Below, in pieces: positions 1 through 7,472 of a stretch of 64,000 nt of DNA. Each line of letters begins with the position of its first letter. Position 1 is the first letter of the stretch. Under the pieces are notes generated by a model. It was not told where the DNA came from, did no database searches, and worked only from the letters and a program-made list of their open reading frames with translations. The position numbers and the translations under genes are program-made. Origin of the DNA: Brevibacillus brevis (lineage in GTDB: Bacteria > Bacillota > Bacilli > Brevibacillales > Brevibacillaceae). Location: NCBI RefSeq assembly GCF_001039275.2, contig NZ_CP030117.1, positions 2,542,001 to 2,606,000 on the forward strand. The letters are read 5' to 3'.

Positions 1-539
1 GTTCCAATCGGACCGTATTGTGGGGATTGGAAGGTAGCGACATTGCTTGTATGTGTCTTGGTTACGTGACGTGCTGCGTGAATTTCGTCATTAAAAACAA
101 CGATAACGCCTTTGTTCAGGCTTGCGGGGTCAGCGGCTGCACGAACGGAAGAAATAAGATTGACCGGACCATCAGCCCCGAGCTCATTGCTGCTGCGCAT
201 GGCTCCGGTAACGACAATCGGGACGTGAACCGATAAAGTCAAGTCGAGAAAGTATGCGGTCTCTTCCAACGTATCAGTCCCATGCGTAATGACAATGCCA
301 TCGTAGTGATCATGTTGAAAGGCTTCCTCAATATCGAGTCGCAGTTGATTCATGATCGCAGGTGTCATGTGAGGGCTAGGCAGGTTGAGTACATTTTTCA
401 TGGTGACTTCCGCGTATTTTTCTAAAAAAGGAAGAATTTTGTTGACTGCTTGATCATCCAATGGCTTTACGCCTTCTGAGTCATCGACAGACATGGCAAT
501 CGTGCCGCCTGTATTCACTACCAAAATTTTTTTTGACAT
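1..539 (-). CDS. ansA: L-asparaginase type I, N-terminal part (runs off the window)
   Basis: Reading the minus strand from the ATG at 539 gives an open frame to the window edge, about 179 residues, so the C-terminal half is missing. It would hydrolyse L-asparagine to aspartate and ammonia in the cytoplasm. Visible signatures are the N-terminal catalytic motif NTGGTIAMS (first active-site Thr near residue 12) and the second motif THGTDTLEETAYF, followed by VTGAMRSSNELGADG. These are diagnostic of the bacterial asparaginase family. It is divergent from prsW. The B. subtilis locus has different genes at this place, so this is a lineage-specific neighbour. Confidence 0.93.
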   Translation of the reverse strand, partial: MSKKILVVNTGGTIAMSVDDSEGVKPLDDQAVNKILPFLEKYAEVTMKNVLNLPSPHMTPAIMNQLRLDIEEAFQHDHYDGIVITHGTDTLEETAYFLDLTLSVHVPIVVTGAMRSSNELGADGPVNLISSVRAAADPASLNKGVIVVFNDEIHAARHVTKTHTSNVATFQSPQYGPIG

Positions 540-559
540 GATCTCTCTCCTGTAGCGGG

Positions 560-588
560 TTTTCATCAACCAGTATTCATGGTACGAT
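560..588 (+). promoter_or_regulatory. Putative sigma-A promoter of prsW
   Basis: TTTTCA (560-565) and TACGAT (583-588) are separated by 17 bp and lie 34 bp upstream of the prsW ATG. The match is moderate and is an inference from spacing. Confidence 0.4.
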
Positions 589-621
589 GAACAATAGTCT
601 TGTGTAAAGGAGTAATAAAAG

Positions 622-1296
622 ATGATTGCTTTGATCGGCGCGGCAGTTGCCCCCGGTATCGCCATCTTAAGTTACTTTTACCTGCGTGACAGTCTCGAAC
701 CGGAACCGATTTCGATGGTGATCCGGTCGTTTATCTTTGGTATGCTGCTGGTCGTACCGATTATGGTGCTCCAGTACATCATGCAGAATGAATGGAACTG
801 GCGGGATGGCATTGTCGCGGAAGTTTTCCAATCCGCTGTCGTGGAAGAATTTTTTAAATGGATGGTCATCTATTTTACGGTTTATAAACATTTGGAATTT
901 GATGAGCCATACGATGGTATTGTTTATGCGGTTGCGGTGTCACTTGGTTTTGCTACGTTGGAGAATTTGTTCTACCTTATTATCAACGGAACGAATATCG
1001 CCATCTGGCGAGCTTTTCTGCCGGTATCCAGCCATGCGTTGTTTGCAGTGTGGATGGGCTATTATCTCGGACGGGCCAAGTTTTCCAAGGACGCCAAACA
1101 TGAGCGGCTTTTTTTATGGATGTCGATTACCTTGCCGATTGCCTTGCATGCCCTGTACAACGTGATTTTTTTGGCAGTGCAAAACTGGTTGGTAGTGATT
1201 GTGCCATTCATGCTCGTCTTGTGGTGGCAGGGCTTAAAAAAGGTACAAAGAGCACACGATTTCGGTTCTAAAAATCTCTCTTCACGTCCACAATAG
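622..1296 (+). CDS. prsW: PrsW-type intramembrane glutamic protease
   Basis: 224-aa polytopic membrane protein. It carries the conserved PrsW signatures: the EE pair in VVEEFFKW (around residue 75), the E/N motif in FATLENLFYL (around 115), the His motif SSHALFAVWMGYYLG (around 138) and a late LPIALHALYN segment. In B. subtilis PrsW makes the site-1 cut of anti-sigma factor RsiW, releasing SigW; transfer of that exact substrate here is inference, although an ECF sigma/anti-sigma pair does occur at 42.1 kb. The ATG at 622 follows AAAGGAG. The sleB/ypeB neighbourhood matches the B. subtilis position of prsW. Confidence 0.92.
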   Translation: MIALIGAAVAPGIAILSYFYLRDSLEPEPISMVIRSFIFGMLLVVPIMVLQYIMQNEWNWRDGIVAEVFQSAVVEEFFKWMVIYFTVYKHLEFDEPYDGIVYAVAVSLGFATLENLFYLIINGTNIAIWRAFLPVSSHALFAVWMGYYLGRAKFSKDAKHERLFLWMSITLPIALHALYNVIFLAVQNWLVVIVPFMLVLWWQGLKKVQRAHDFGSKNLSSRPQ

Positions 1297-1316
1297 ACGG
1301 TAAGGAGGAGACGTAC

Positions 1317-1475
1317 GTGCTAAAAACCGAACGAGCAAAAGTGACAATTCAATGCAATGTATGTGGAGAAAAGTTTACACTGCGTGGTCATCGAGAACCT
1401 GGAGGGCAAATAGAAACAGGGTTCAAGCAATGCCTGTGTGACAACGATAAGCATTTTCGGATTGACGAGTCCTGA
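1317..1475 (+). CDS. 52-aa zinc-ribbon-like protein of unknown function
   Basis: GTG start at 1317 behind a strong TAAGGAGGAG site, only 20 bp after prsW, so probably co-transcribed with it. The 52-residue product has a CNVCGEKF knuckle near residue 13 and a second CLC pair near residue 39, which could bind one zinc ion. The protein is basic and has no membrane segment. I do not recognise a named family. Strong ribosome binding site, tight spacing and a following intrinsic terminator make it a real gene. Function unknown. Confidence 0.72.
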   Translation: MLKTERAKVTIQCNVCGEKFTLRGHREPGGQIETGFKQCLCDNDKHFRIDES

Positions 1476-1519
1476 TCTTTTCCTTTCCCAACTGAAAAAG
1501 CGTAACAAATCTAGGTGGG

Positions 1520-1545
1520 CCGATGCAAATAGCATCGGTCTTTTT
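1520..1545 (+). terminator. Intrinsic terminator after the prsW-zinc ribbon unit
   Basis: Perfect 7-bp stem CCGATGC/GCATCGG with a 5-nt loop, followed by TCTTTTT. Confidence 0.8.
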
Positions 1546-1562
1546 CTATATCCAGATTTACA

Positions 1563-1593
1563 TGCATAATCCATTCTTCCTCCACCAACACTA
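1563..1593 (+). promoter_or_regulatory. Candidate sigma-G-like promoter of sleB-ypeB
   Basis: TGCATA (1563-1568) matches the SigG -35 type, and AACACTA (1587-1593) is a 5/7 match to its -10 after 18 bp. In B. subtilis sleB is expressed in the forespore under SigG. The assignment is inference from that plus the motif. Confidence 0.38.
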
Positions 1594-1630
1594 TGCAAAG
1601 ATTTCAATACATGCCAAGGAGGATTCAGCC

Positions 1631-2161
1631 GTGCGTACAATCTGGATCGCAGGTGTGTTGGTGATGTTGGTAGCAGTGGGCTTGAGTGGATACAAGGTTG
1701 TCTGGAAAGAAAAGAATGTAGCCGCCGTACAAGAAGAGCAGATAGCTGCACCTGCAGCAAAGAAAAATACGGCCAAAACCAAAGCCAGCTTTCATCCTTC
1801 GCGGGTTTCTGACAATGATTTGAAAATCATGGCGAATGCTGTTTACGGGGAGGCGAGAGGAGAGCCGTTTGAAGGGCAAGTAGCTGTCGCAGCCGTTATT
1901 TTGAACCGCGTCAAGAGCCCTACGTTTCCTGATACACCCTCGGCTGTGATATTTGAACCACGCGCTTTTACAGCAGTTGCTGATGGTCAAATATGGCTTA
2001 CACCGAATGAAAGCGCGACGAAAGCAGTGAAGAATGCACTAAACGGCTGGGATCCGACAGGAGGGTGCACGTACTATTTTAATCCAGATACAGCAACATC
2101 CGGTTGGATTTGGACCAGGCCGCAGGTCAAAAAGATCGGGAAACACATCTTTTGCAGATGA
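1631..2161 (+). CDS. sleB: Spore cortex-lytic enzyme SleB, short form
   Basis: GTG at 1631, preceded by CCAAGGAGG, is chosen because longer in-frame extensions overlap the promoter region. The 176-aa product has an N-terminal membrane or signal segment (residues 5-20), a short Ala/Lys-rich linker and the SleB/CwlJ hydrolase domain (about 60-176) with the catalytic Glu motif VYGEARGE (Glu74). Family members degrade muramic-lactam cortex peptidoglycan during germination. B. subtilis SleB (about 305 aa) has a peptidoglycan-binding domain before the catalytic one; that domain is absent here. Pairing with ypeB, 32 bp downstream, supports SleB rather than CwlJ. Confidence 0.88.
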   Translation: MRTIWIAGVLVMLVAVGLSGYKVVWKEKNVAAVQEEQIAAPAAKKNTAKTKASFHPSRVSDNDLKIMANAVYGEARGEPFEGQVAVAAVILNRVKSPTFPDTPSAVIFEPRAFTAVADGQIWLTPNESATKAVKNALNGWDPTGGCTYYFNPDTATSGWIWTRPQVKKIGKHIFCR

Positions 2162-2193
2162 TGGATGCGTAACCAAAGGAGGAGTGGCAAGGG

Positions 2194-3561
2194 ATGGTAT
2201 ATGGAGCAACAGCACGCGTGTTATTTCCCGTTGCCTTGGTCGCCTTAATAGGCGCTGGCGTGTGGGGATATCAGGAGCATAATGAAAAGAACTCGGTTCT
2301 GATCAAAGCAGAAAACTCATATCAACGGGCTTTTCACGATCTCACATATCACGTGGACAAGCTGCACGATGAGCTTGGCAAATCGCTGGTGGTCAACTCG
2401 CGCAGGCAAATGACACCCATTCTGACGAATGTTTGGCGGCTTTCCTATGCGGCACAAGCGGATGTCGGACAACTTCCGCTGACCTTGATGGCGTTTAACA
2501 AAACCGAGGAAATGCTGTCGAGGGTCGCAGATTTTTCCTATCGTGTCGCTGTGCGTGACCTGGACAAGCAGCCATTGAGTCAGAGTGAATACAAGACATT
2601 GAAGAGTCTGCACACCCAAGCAAAGGATATCCAGGATGATCTGCGCAAGGTACAAACCCTCGCGATGGACAAACAATTGAGGTGGATGGATGTCGAGACG
2701 GCATTGGCCACCAATAAAAACAAAGAGGACAATACGATCATCGATGGCTTCCAAACCATTGAGAAAAAAGTGCAGGAATACCCTGATTTAGACTGGGGCG
2801 TCGGGATACAGAGTCTCGATAAGAAAAAGCAGCAGCGAATCAAAGGGATCGATGGCAATCCAGCCACCAAAGAGGAAGCAGAGAAGAATGCACTTGCGTT
2901 TCTCGGGTTGAAGCCAGGAGATGCGAAAGTAGAAGTAAACGAGAACGGTAAGGGGCAGGAATACTCGGCGTATAGCGTACATGTCACGCCAAATGGACAC
3001 AAGACAGGCATTAACCTCGACGTCACCAAACGCGGCGGTAAAGTGGTTTGGATGATGAACGAACGTGCGGTTGGCGAGGAAAAGCTGGACATGAAGCAGG
3101 CAGAAGAAAAAGGTCGAGTGTTCTTGCGCGACCATGGATTTGACAATATGCAGGTCTCCGAGATTGACAGCTACGACCGCAACGCACTCTTTACGTTTGT
3201 ACCCGTTCAGGATGGTGTCAGAATTTATCCGGACGGGGTGGTTGTAGAGATTGCGTTGGACAACGGTGATGTTACTGCTTTTAACTCGACGGAGTATCTG
3301 TTTAATCACAAAAAGAGAATGATCTCCGAGCCCCGTCTCTCAAAAGAAGAAGCAAGGAAAAAAGTCAATCCGAGCGTAAAAGTGACGGATCAGCGCCTTG
3401 CCCTCATCGAAGGGAAAAACGATGGAAAAGAAGTTCTGACGTGGGAAATGACGGGCAGCTTTGAAGGAAATTCGTACATGGTCTACATCAACGCCATGAA
3501 TGGAGAAGAAGAAGAGGTTGTGAAAATGGAAACAGGATCAGGACAGAACGAAGGACAATAG
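2194..3561 (+). CDS. ypeB: Germination protein YpeB
   Basis: 455 aa, ATG with a GGAGGAG site. One N-terminal transmembrane segment (residues 6-25) anchors it in the inner spore membrane. A helical YpeB N-terminal domain follows (about 30-220), then repeated PepSY-like modules in the C-terminal half (three blocks from about 225 to 445). In B. subtilis YpeB is needed to localise and stabilise SleB, and each protein depends on the other. The sleB-ypeB order and spacing fit a bicistronic operon ending at the hairpin at 3578. Confidence 0.95.
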   Translation: MVYGATARVLFPVALVALIGAGVWGYQEHNEKNSVLIKAENSYQRAFHDLTYHVDKLHDELGKSLVVNSRRQMTPILTNVWRLSYAAQADVGQLPLTLMAFNKTEEMLSRVADFSYRVAVRDLDKQPLSQSEYKTLKSLHTQAKDIQDDLRKVQTLAMDKQLRWMDVETALATNKNKEDNTIIDGFQTIEKKVQEYPDLDWGVGIQSLDKKKQQRIKGIDGNPATKEEAEKNALAFLGLKPGDAKVEVNENGKGQEYSAYSVHVTPNGHKTGINLDVTKRGGKVVWMMNERAVGEEKLDMKQAEEKGRVFLRDHGFDNMQVSEIDSYDRNALFTFVPVQDGVRIYPDGVVVEIALDNGDVTAFNSTEYLFNHKKRMISEPRLSKEEARKKVNPSVKVTDQRLALIEGKNDGKEVLTWEMTGSFEGNSYMVYINAMNGEEEEVVKMETGSGQNEGQ

Positions 3562-3577
3562 AGTTTAAAAAATCATG

Positions 3578-3611
3578 GGGAAAGCTAGTTTTTTAGCGGC
3601 TTTCCCTATTT
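3578..3611 (+). terminator. Terminator after ypeB
   Basis: 8-bp stem GGGAAAGC/GCTTTCCC (3578-3585 with 3599-3606), with a T-rich loop and a weak U tract. Confidence 0.6.
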
Positions 3612-3639
3612 GCTGATTCGAAACAAAAGGGTATATAAT
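3610..3639 (+). promoter_or_regulatory. Sigma-A promoter of the PilZ brake gene
   Basis: TTGCTG (3610-3615), 18 bp, TATAAT (3634-3639). A predicted start near 3646 excludes the upstream in-frame ATG at 3638 and supports the ATG at 3677. Confidence 0.65.
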
Positions 3640-3676
3640 GGAAAGGGTGATAGGGAAGGGGAGGAACAGTTACATT

Positions 3677-4360
3677 ATGATGCTTCCACGAATAGGACAA
3701 ACAATAAGACTAAACTTCACGAGTTCCTCAGAAGAAACGGAGCTGCAAACTTTCAAAAGCCGTGTGGCTGATTTGAAGGACGATGTAGCTTCCATCGAGT
3801 TGCCAACCAGCGAAAACACTGGACGGACTGGGGTATTTCAACCAGGGACAGAATGCTTGGTTTGGTATGTTGGCGAGGATGGCTCACGCTATGAATTCCG
3901 CTCTGCGATTGTCGGCAGGCAAAACAATCACATTCCTGTTCTGCTTTTGCAACTGCCGGCGAAAGAGGAGATTGTGCGCACACAGCGACGAAACTACTTG
4001 AGAATTGACACTACAGTAGACATCGCAGTCAAACTGGACGATCCGATTCGACGCTATCATTTTCTAGCACGAACGCTGGATATCAGCGGTGGAGGGCTGT
4101 CTTTTAGCTGTGAGGAAAGCTATCATTTGAAGGAAAAAGACAACTTGCACGTCTGGATTTCCCTTCCAAGCAAAAATGGACAGGTTCAACATGCTTTTGT
4201 AGAGATGGAAATCGTCAGACAAAAACCGGCGGAAGAAAAAGGTTTGCACCAATGGATTTCGGGTAAGTTCACCCAAATCAGTGAGCAAGATCGGGCAAAA
4301 GTGGTTAGAGCGTGTTACGAGAGACAGCTAGAGCTTCGCAAAAAAGGCGTTGTGGATTGA
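3677..4360 (+). CDS. motI: PilZ-domain c-di-GMP-responsive flagellar brake (YpfA/MotI type)
   Basis: 227 aa. It has an N-terminal YcgR-like beta domain (about 1-100) and a C-terminal PilZ domain (about 103-220). Both c-di-GMP-binding signatures are visible: an RxxxR motif in RRNYLR and a DxSxxG motif in DISGGG. In B. subtilis the orthologue binds c-di-GMP and stops the flagellar motor through MotA. The position between ypeB and cmk is the same as there. The start at 3677 is set by the promoter and by GGGGAGG just upstream; an alternative second Met follows at once. Confidence 0.9.
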   Translation: MMLPRIGQTIRLNFTSSSEETELQTFKSRVADLKDDVASIELPTSENTGRTGVFQPGTECLVWYVGEDGSRYEFRSAIVGRQNNHIPVLLLQLPAKEEIVRTQRRNYLRIDTTVDIAVKLDDPIRRYHFLARTLDISGGGLSFSCEESYHLKEKDNLHVWISLPSKNGQVQHAFVEMEIVRQKPAEEKGLHQWISGKFTQISEQDRAKVVRACYERQLELRKKGVVD

Positions 4361-4385
4361 CGCTTCATCTGAGGAAGTGACCCTA

Positions 4386-4568
4386 TTGACCAGCCAGTAC
4401 AATGATCGTTTTTGCAGCTTTTCCAAACGGGTAGAAAAAGGCATCATGATTGGAATTGTCGTATGTGCGATTGTACTAACTATAGGCGAAGTTCTCATTC
4501 AGTACGTACCCGCAAGACTAGTATTAATTGAAACAGAGCGCTTGGAAGGCGTGTCAAGTGAGCCCTAA
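4386..4568 (+). CDS. ypfB: Small membrane protein, YpfB-like (DUF5359 type)
   Basis: 60 aa from a TTG at 4386, chosen because TGAGGAAG lies 8 bp upstream; longer in-frame starts at 4350 and 4377 lack such spacing. One transmembrane helix (about residues 20-38) is followed by a short basic/acidic tail containing ETERLEGV. Position after the PilZ gene and before cmk matches ypfB of B. subtilis, and the EGV ending resembles that small family. Function unknown. Confidence 0.6.
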   Translation: MTSQYNDRFCSFSKRVEKGIMIGIVVCAIVLTIGEVLIQYVPARLVLIETERLEGVSSEP

Positions 4569-4572
4569 AGGT

Positions 4573-4601
4573 TTGCGCATGCTTCCATACTATGGTACTA
4601 T
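4573..4601 (+). promoter_or_regulatory. Putative sigma-A promoter of cmk, with a long leader
   Basis: TTGCGC (4573-4578), 17 bp, TACTAT (4596-4601). It implies a 5' leader of about 165 nt before cmk that holds three hairpins: 4620-4646 (CGGTCT/AGACCG), 4668-4689 (GAAAAACG/CGTTTTTC) and 4708-4732 (GCTTC/GAAGC followed by a T-rich run). Confidence 0.5.
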
Positions 4602-4776
4602 TATAGATAACATAGAAAACGGTCTTGAATCGTTTTTTGTAGACCGCGAGTGGTCACAGCCAAATTCGAAAAACGCAATATCGTTTTTCATCACACAAAG
4701 AATGGGAAAGGGCTTCGACAGAAGCTTTTCTTGTTTTATTCCCATCCGAACTAACGTACATAGCAGGTGAGAAGTA

Positions 4777-5448
4777 ATGAACATTGCCATTGATGGACCA
4801 GCGGGAGCAGGCAAAAGCACTGTCGCCCAAAAAGTAGCGGGACAACTGGAATACGTGTACATTGACACAGGTGCCATGTATCGTGCCCTCGCTTGGGCAG
4901 TCCACCATCATCAGCTCCCTATCAACGATGAGTCTGCAGTTTCCGAACTTTTGCAAAAAAACAAGATTCAACTGGTTCGGGAAAACGGACAACAACATGT
5001 ATACTGGAATGAAATCGATGTCACGAGCTGGATACGTTCCACAGAAGTGAGCCAGTACGCCTCCATTGTAGCGAGCTACGGTTCCGTACGTGAACAAATG
5101 CTTGTACTCCAGCGGCGATTGGCTACTCAAGGTAATGTCGTCATGGACGGCAGAGATATCGGTACTCATGTTTTGCCTGATGCAGATGTGAAGATTTTTC
5201 TGACGGCCTCCATCCAGGAGCGTGCAGAACGCCGCTGGAAGGAACTTCTCGCAAAAGGTACCCAGACAGACTTGGCAGAGCTGGAAAAAGAAATTGAAGA
5301 GCGAGATCGACGGGACATGCAGAGAGAAGTCGCACCGTTGCGCCAGGCGGAAGATGCCGTTTTGGTAGACACAACAGGAATGACCATTGATCAGGTGGTC
5401 GATCGCATCTTGCAAATCTGCGAGCGAACGGGAGAGTCAACCCATTGA
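4777..5448 (+). CDS. cmk: Cytidylate kinase
   Basis: 223 aa. It phosphorylates CMP and dCMP using ATP in pyrimidine nucleotide metabolism. The P-loop GPAGAGKST is at residues 6-14, followed by the YIDTGAMYRALA substrate segment and DGRDIGT near residue 125. A lid region rich in Arg (ERDRRDMQREVAPL) follows. Length is normal for the family. The ATG is preceded by AGGTGAG. The stop overlaps the TTG start of plsC by four bases, indicating translational coupling. Confidence 0.97.
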   Translation: MNIAIDGPAGAGKSTVAQKVAGQLEYVYIDTGAMYRALAWAVHHHQLPINDESAVSELLQKNKIQLVRENGQQHVYWNEIDVTSWIRSTEVSQYASIVASYGSVREQMLVLQRRLATQGNVVMDGRDIGTHVLPDADVKIFLTASIQERAERRWKELLAKGTQTDLAELEKEIEERDRRDMQREVAPLRQAEDAVLVDTTGMTIDQVVDRILQICERTGESTH

Positions 5449-6038
5449 GTTACTATCGTTTATTCAGAGGTTTTTTTCGCATCATTTTTTCGCTTGTCTT
5501 TCGTTGGCAAGTGATCGGGCGTGAACATATACCTAAGGAAGGCCCAGTGATCCTTTGTGCCAACCACATTTCTTTGTGGGACCCACCTCTTCTCGGGAGT
5601 GGTATCGAGCGTCAGGTTCATTTCATGGCCAAAGAAGAGCTTTTCAAAATTCCGGTCTTATCCTTTCTCATTACCAAATTCGGTGCATTTCCGGTCAAAC
5701 GGGGTGCAGGAGATCGTGCGGCGATTCGCACGACTCTCAAACTGCTGGAAGATGGAAAAATCTTTGGAATCTTTCCTGAGGGAACCCGCAGCAAAACAGG
5801 GGAACCAGGAGAAGCGATGCCGGGTGTAGCGATGTTCGCTCTCAAATCAGAAGCTGCGGTCATTCCGGTAGCCATTATCGGGCCATATCGACCGTTTCGT
5901 TCCATTAAGATCGTTTACGGTAAACCGATCGATCTGACTCAACTGCGCGAGGCCAAAGCAAGCGCTGATACGTTGAAGGAAGCGAGCGATCTGATTATGG
6001 AGAACATCAAGCAATTACGGAACCAGCATCTCTCTTAG
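5445..6038 (+). CDS. plsC: 1-acyl-sn-glycerol-3-phosphate acyltransferase
   Basis: 197 aa. It acylates lysophosphatidic acid to phosphatidic acid at the membrane. The H(X4)D motif is seen in NHISLWDPP (about residue 39), the second block in FPVKRGAGDR, and the substrate-binding block in FPEGTRSKTGEPG (about 107). The start is a TTG overlapping the cmk stop (TTGA arrangement). An N-terminal hydrophobic segment fits peripheral membrane attachment. plsY, another step of phosphatidate synthesis, is about 6 kb downstream. Confidence 0.94.
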   Translation: MSYYRLFRGFFRIIFSLVFRWQVIGREHIPKEGPVILCANHISLWDPPLLGSGIERQVHFMAKEELFKIPVLSFLITKFGAFPVKRGAGDRAAIRTTLKLLEDGKIFGIFPEGTRSKTGEPGEAMPGVAMFALKSEAAVIPVAIIGPYRPFRSIKIVYGKPIDLTQLREAKASADTLKEASDLIMENIKQLRNQHLS

Positions 6039-6106
6039 CAAACGGTATAGAATTGCTAAAGGGACGAATACTAAATCTGCTGGAACTTACTGGCTTCATC
6101 AGTACT

Positions 6107-6178
6107 AACTGCCAGCCATCAGGCGACAGTTAAAAATATACATGCTCCCGCTTCATGTAGTGAGGTTGCTTACAACCT
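6107..6178 (+). promoter_or_regulatory. Structured 5' leader of the S1-domain gene
   Basis: The 185-bp gap before the S1-domain gene contains three successive stem-loops: AACTG/CAGTT (6107-6131), ACATG/CATGT (6140-6158) and AGGTTG-ctta-CAACCT (6163-6178). No clear U tract follows, so they look like leader structures rather than a terminator. Function is unknown. Confidence 0.4.
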
Positions 6179-6223
6179 GTACATAGACGTTTGGGACTGG
6201 ATGGTATTAAGGAGGTCTTTTGA

Positions 6224-7396
6224 ATGATGGAAGAAACGAACGTAAGCTTGACGGATGCAACAACCATTTCCGTAGGAGATGTCGTAAAAGCAACCGTAAC
6301 AAAAGTTGAGGACAAACAAGCGCTTGTAGATCTAGGTTACAAGTACGATGGTCTGATTCCTATCAGCGAACTGTCTCCACTGCATGTTGAAAAGGTATCT
6401 GATGTAGTTGCGGTTGGTGATACTTTCGAAGTGAAAGTCATCAAGCTAAACGACGAGAAAGAAGAGCTCGTTGTTTCCAAGAAAGCCGTAGCGATGGAAT
6501 CCTCTTGGTCTGATCTTGAGCAGAAAATGCAAGCGGGTGAAATCATCGAAGCGACTGTAAAGGAAGTAGTGAAGGGCGGCCTGGTTGTTGATGTAGGCGT
6601 TCGCGGCTTCATTCCGGCTTCTATGGTAGAGCGTCATTTTGTTGAAGATTTCTCTGATTACAAAGGCAAAACATTGGCTTTAAAAGTAGTAGAAATGGAT
6701 AAGGAAAAGAATAAAGTTATCCTGTCCCACAAAGCGGTTTTGGAAGATGAAGTAAAAGTGCAAAAGCAATCCATTATGGATAAAATCCAAGTGGGTCAAG
6801 TATTGGAAGGAACGGTTCAGCGCATGACCGATTTCGGCGTATTCGTGGATATCGGTGGAGTTGATGGATTGGTTCACGTATCTGAACTTGCTTGGAACCG
6901 TGTAGATAAGCCGTCCGATGTTGTGAAGGAAGGCGACAAGGTACAAGTGAAGGTCCTCAAAATTGACCGTGAAAACGAGCGCATTGGCCTTAGCATTAAG
7001 GAAACGCAAGCAGGTCCATGGGCGAACGTAGCAGAAGATTTCAAAGCGGGCTCTATTTTGAACGGAACGGTTAAACGTTTGGTATCCTTCGGTGCATTTA
7101 TTGAGCTGGCTCCTGGAATCGAAGGCCTCGTACACATCTCCCAAATCGCAAATCGCCGAGTGAATACACCGGGTGAGGTGTTGAAAGAGGGCCAAGAAGT
7201 ACAGGTGAAAGTTTTGGATGTTGTTCCGCAAGAACAGCGCATTAGCCTCAGCATCCGTGCAGTAGAAGAAGACCGTGTGGAGCAGGCAGAACGTGCGAGC
7301 AAGCGTGAACAGCAACAATTCACGCAAGAAAACAACCAACCAATGGGCGTGACATTGGGTGAGTTGTTTGGTGACCTGAAAGACAAGTTCAAGTAA
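6224..7396 (+). CDS. ypfD: S1 RNA-binding domain protein (RpsA-like, YpfD)
   Basis: 390 aa with four S1 domains, starting at about residues 14, 103, 188 and 273; each has the typical G-x-V-x-x-G-x-F/V core, for example RMTDFGVFVDIGGVDGLVH and RLVSFGAFIELAPGIEGLVH. It is a shortened S1 homologue of the Gram-positive type: E. coli S1 has six domains. A role in mRNA binding or translation is likely, but in B. subtilis the homologue is not an essential ribosomal protein. ATG at 6224 has AAGGAGGT at 7-bp spacing. A strong terminator follows. Confidence 0.93.
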   Translation: MMEETNVSLTDATTISVGDVVKATVTKVEDKQALVDLGYKYDGLIPISELSPLHVEKVSDVVAVGDTFEVKVIKLNDEKEELVVSKKAVAMESSWSDLEQKMQAGEIIEATVKEVVKGGLVVDVGVRGFIPASMVERHFVEDFSDYKGKTLALKVVEMDKEKNKVILSHKAVLEDEVKVQKQSIMDKIQVGQVLEGTVQRMTDFGVFVDIGGVDGLVHVSELAWNRVDKPSDVVKEGDKVQVKVLKIDRENERIGLSIKETQAGPWANVAEDFKAGSILNGTVKRLVSFGAFIELAPGIEGLVHISQIANRRVNTPGEVLKEGQEVQVKVLDVVPQEQRISLSIRAVEEDRVEQAERASKREQQQFTQENNQPMGVTLGELFGDLKDKFK

Positions 7397-7416
7397 GCTA
7401 AAAAGTAGGATTCATG

Positions 7417-7444
7417 GGGATACGCTCTGGCGTATCCCTTTTTT
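7417..7444 (+). terminator. Terminator after the S1-domain gene
   Basis: Perfect 9-bp stem GGGATACGC/GCGTATCCC with a 4-nt loop, then T6. Confidence 0.9.
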
Positions 7445-7472
7445 CTGGGAGTGAAAGTCTAGGAGGGGTACA

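Noticed and set aside
1320..1760. Minus-strand frame of 146 codons
   Set aside because: Lies opposite the zinc-ribbon gene, a terminator and sleB; no ribosome site.
4528..4770. Plus-strand frame of 80 codons through the cmk leader
   Set aside because: Covers the predicted promoter and three hairpins and has no ribosome site; better read as leader.
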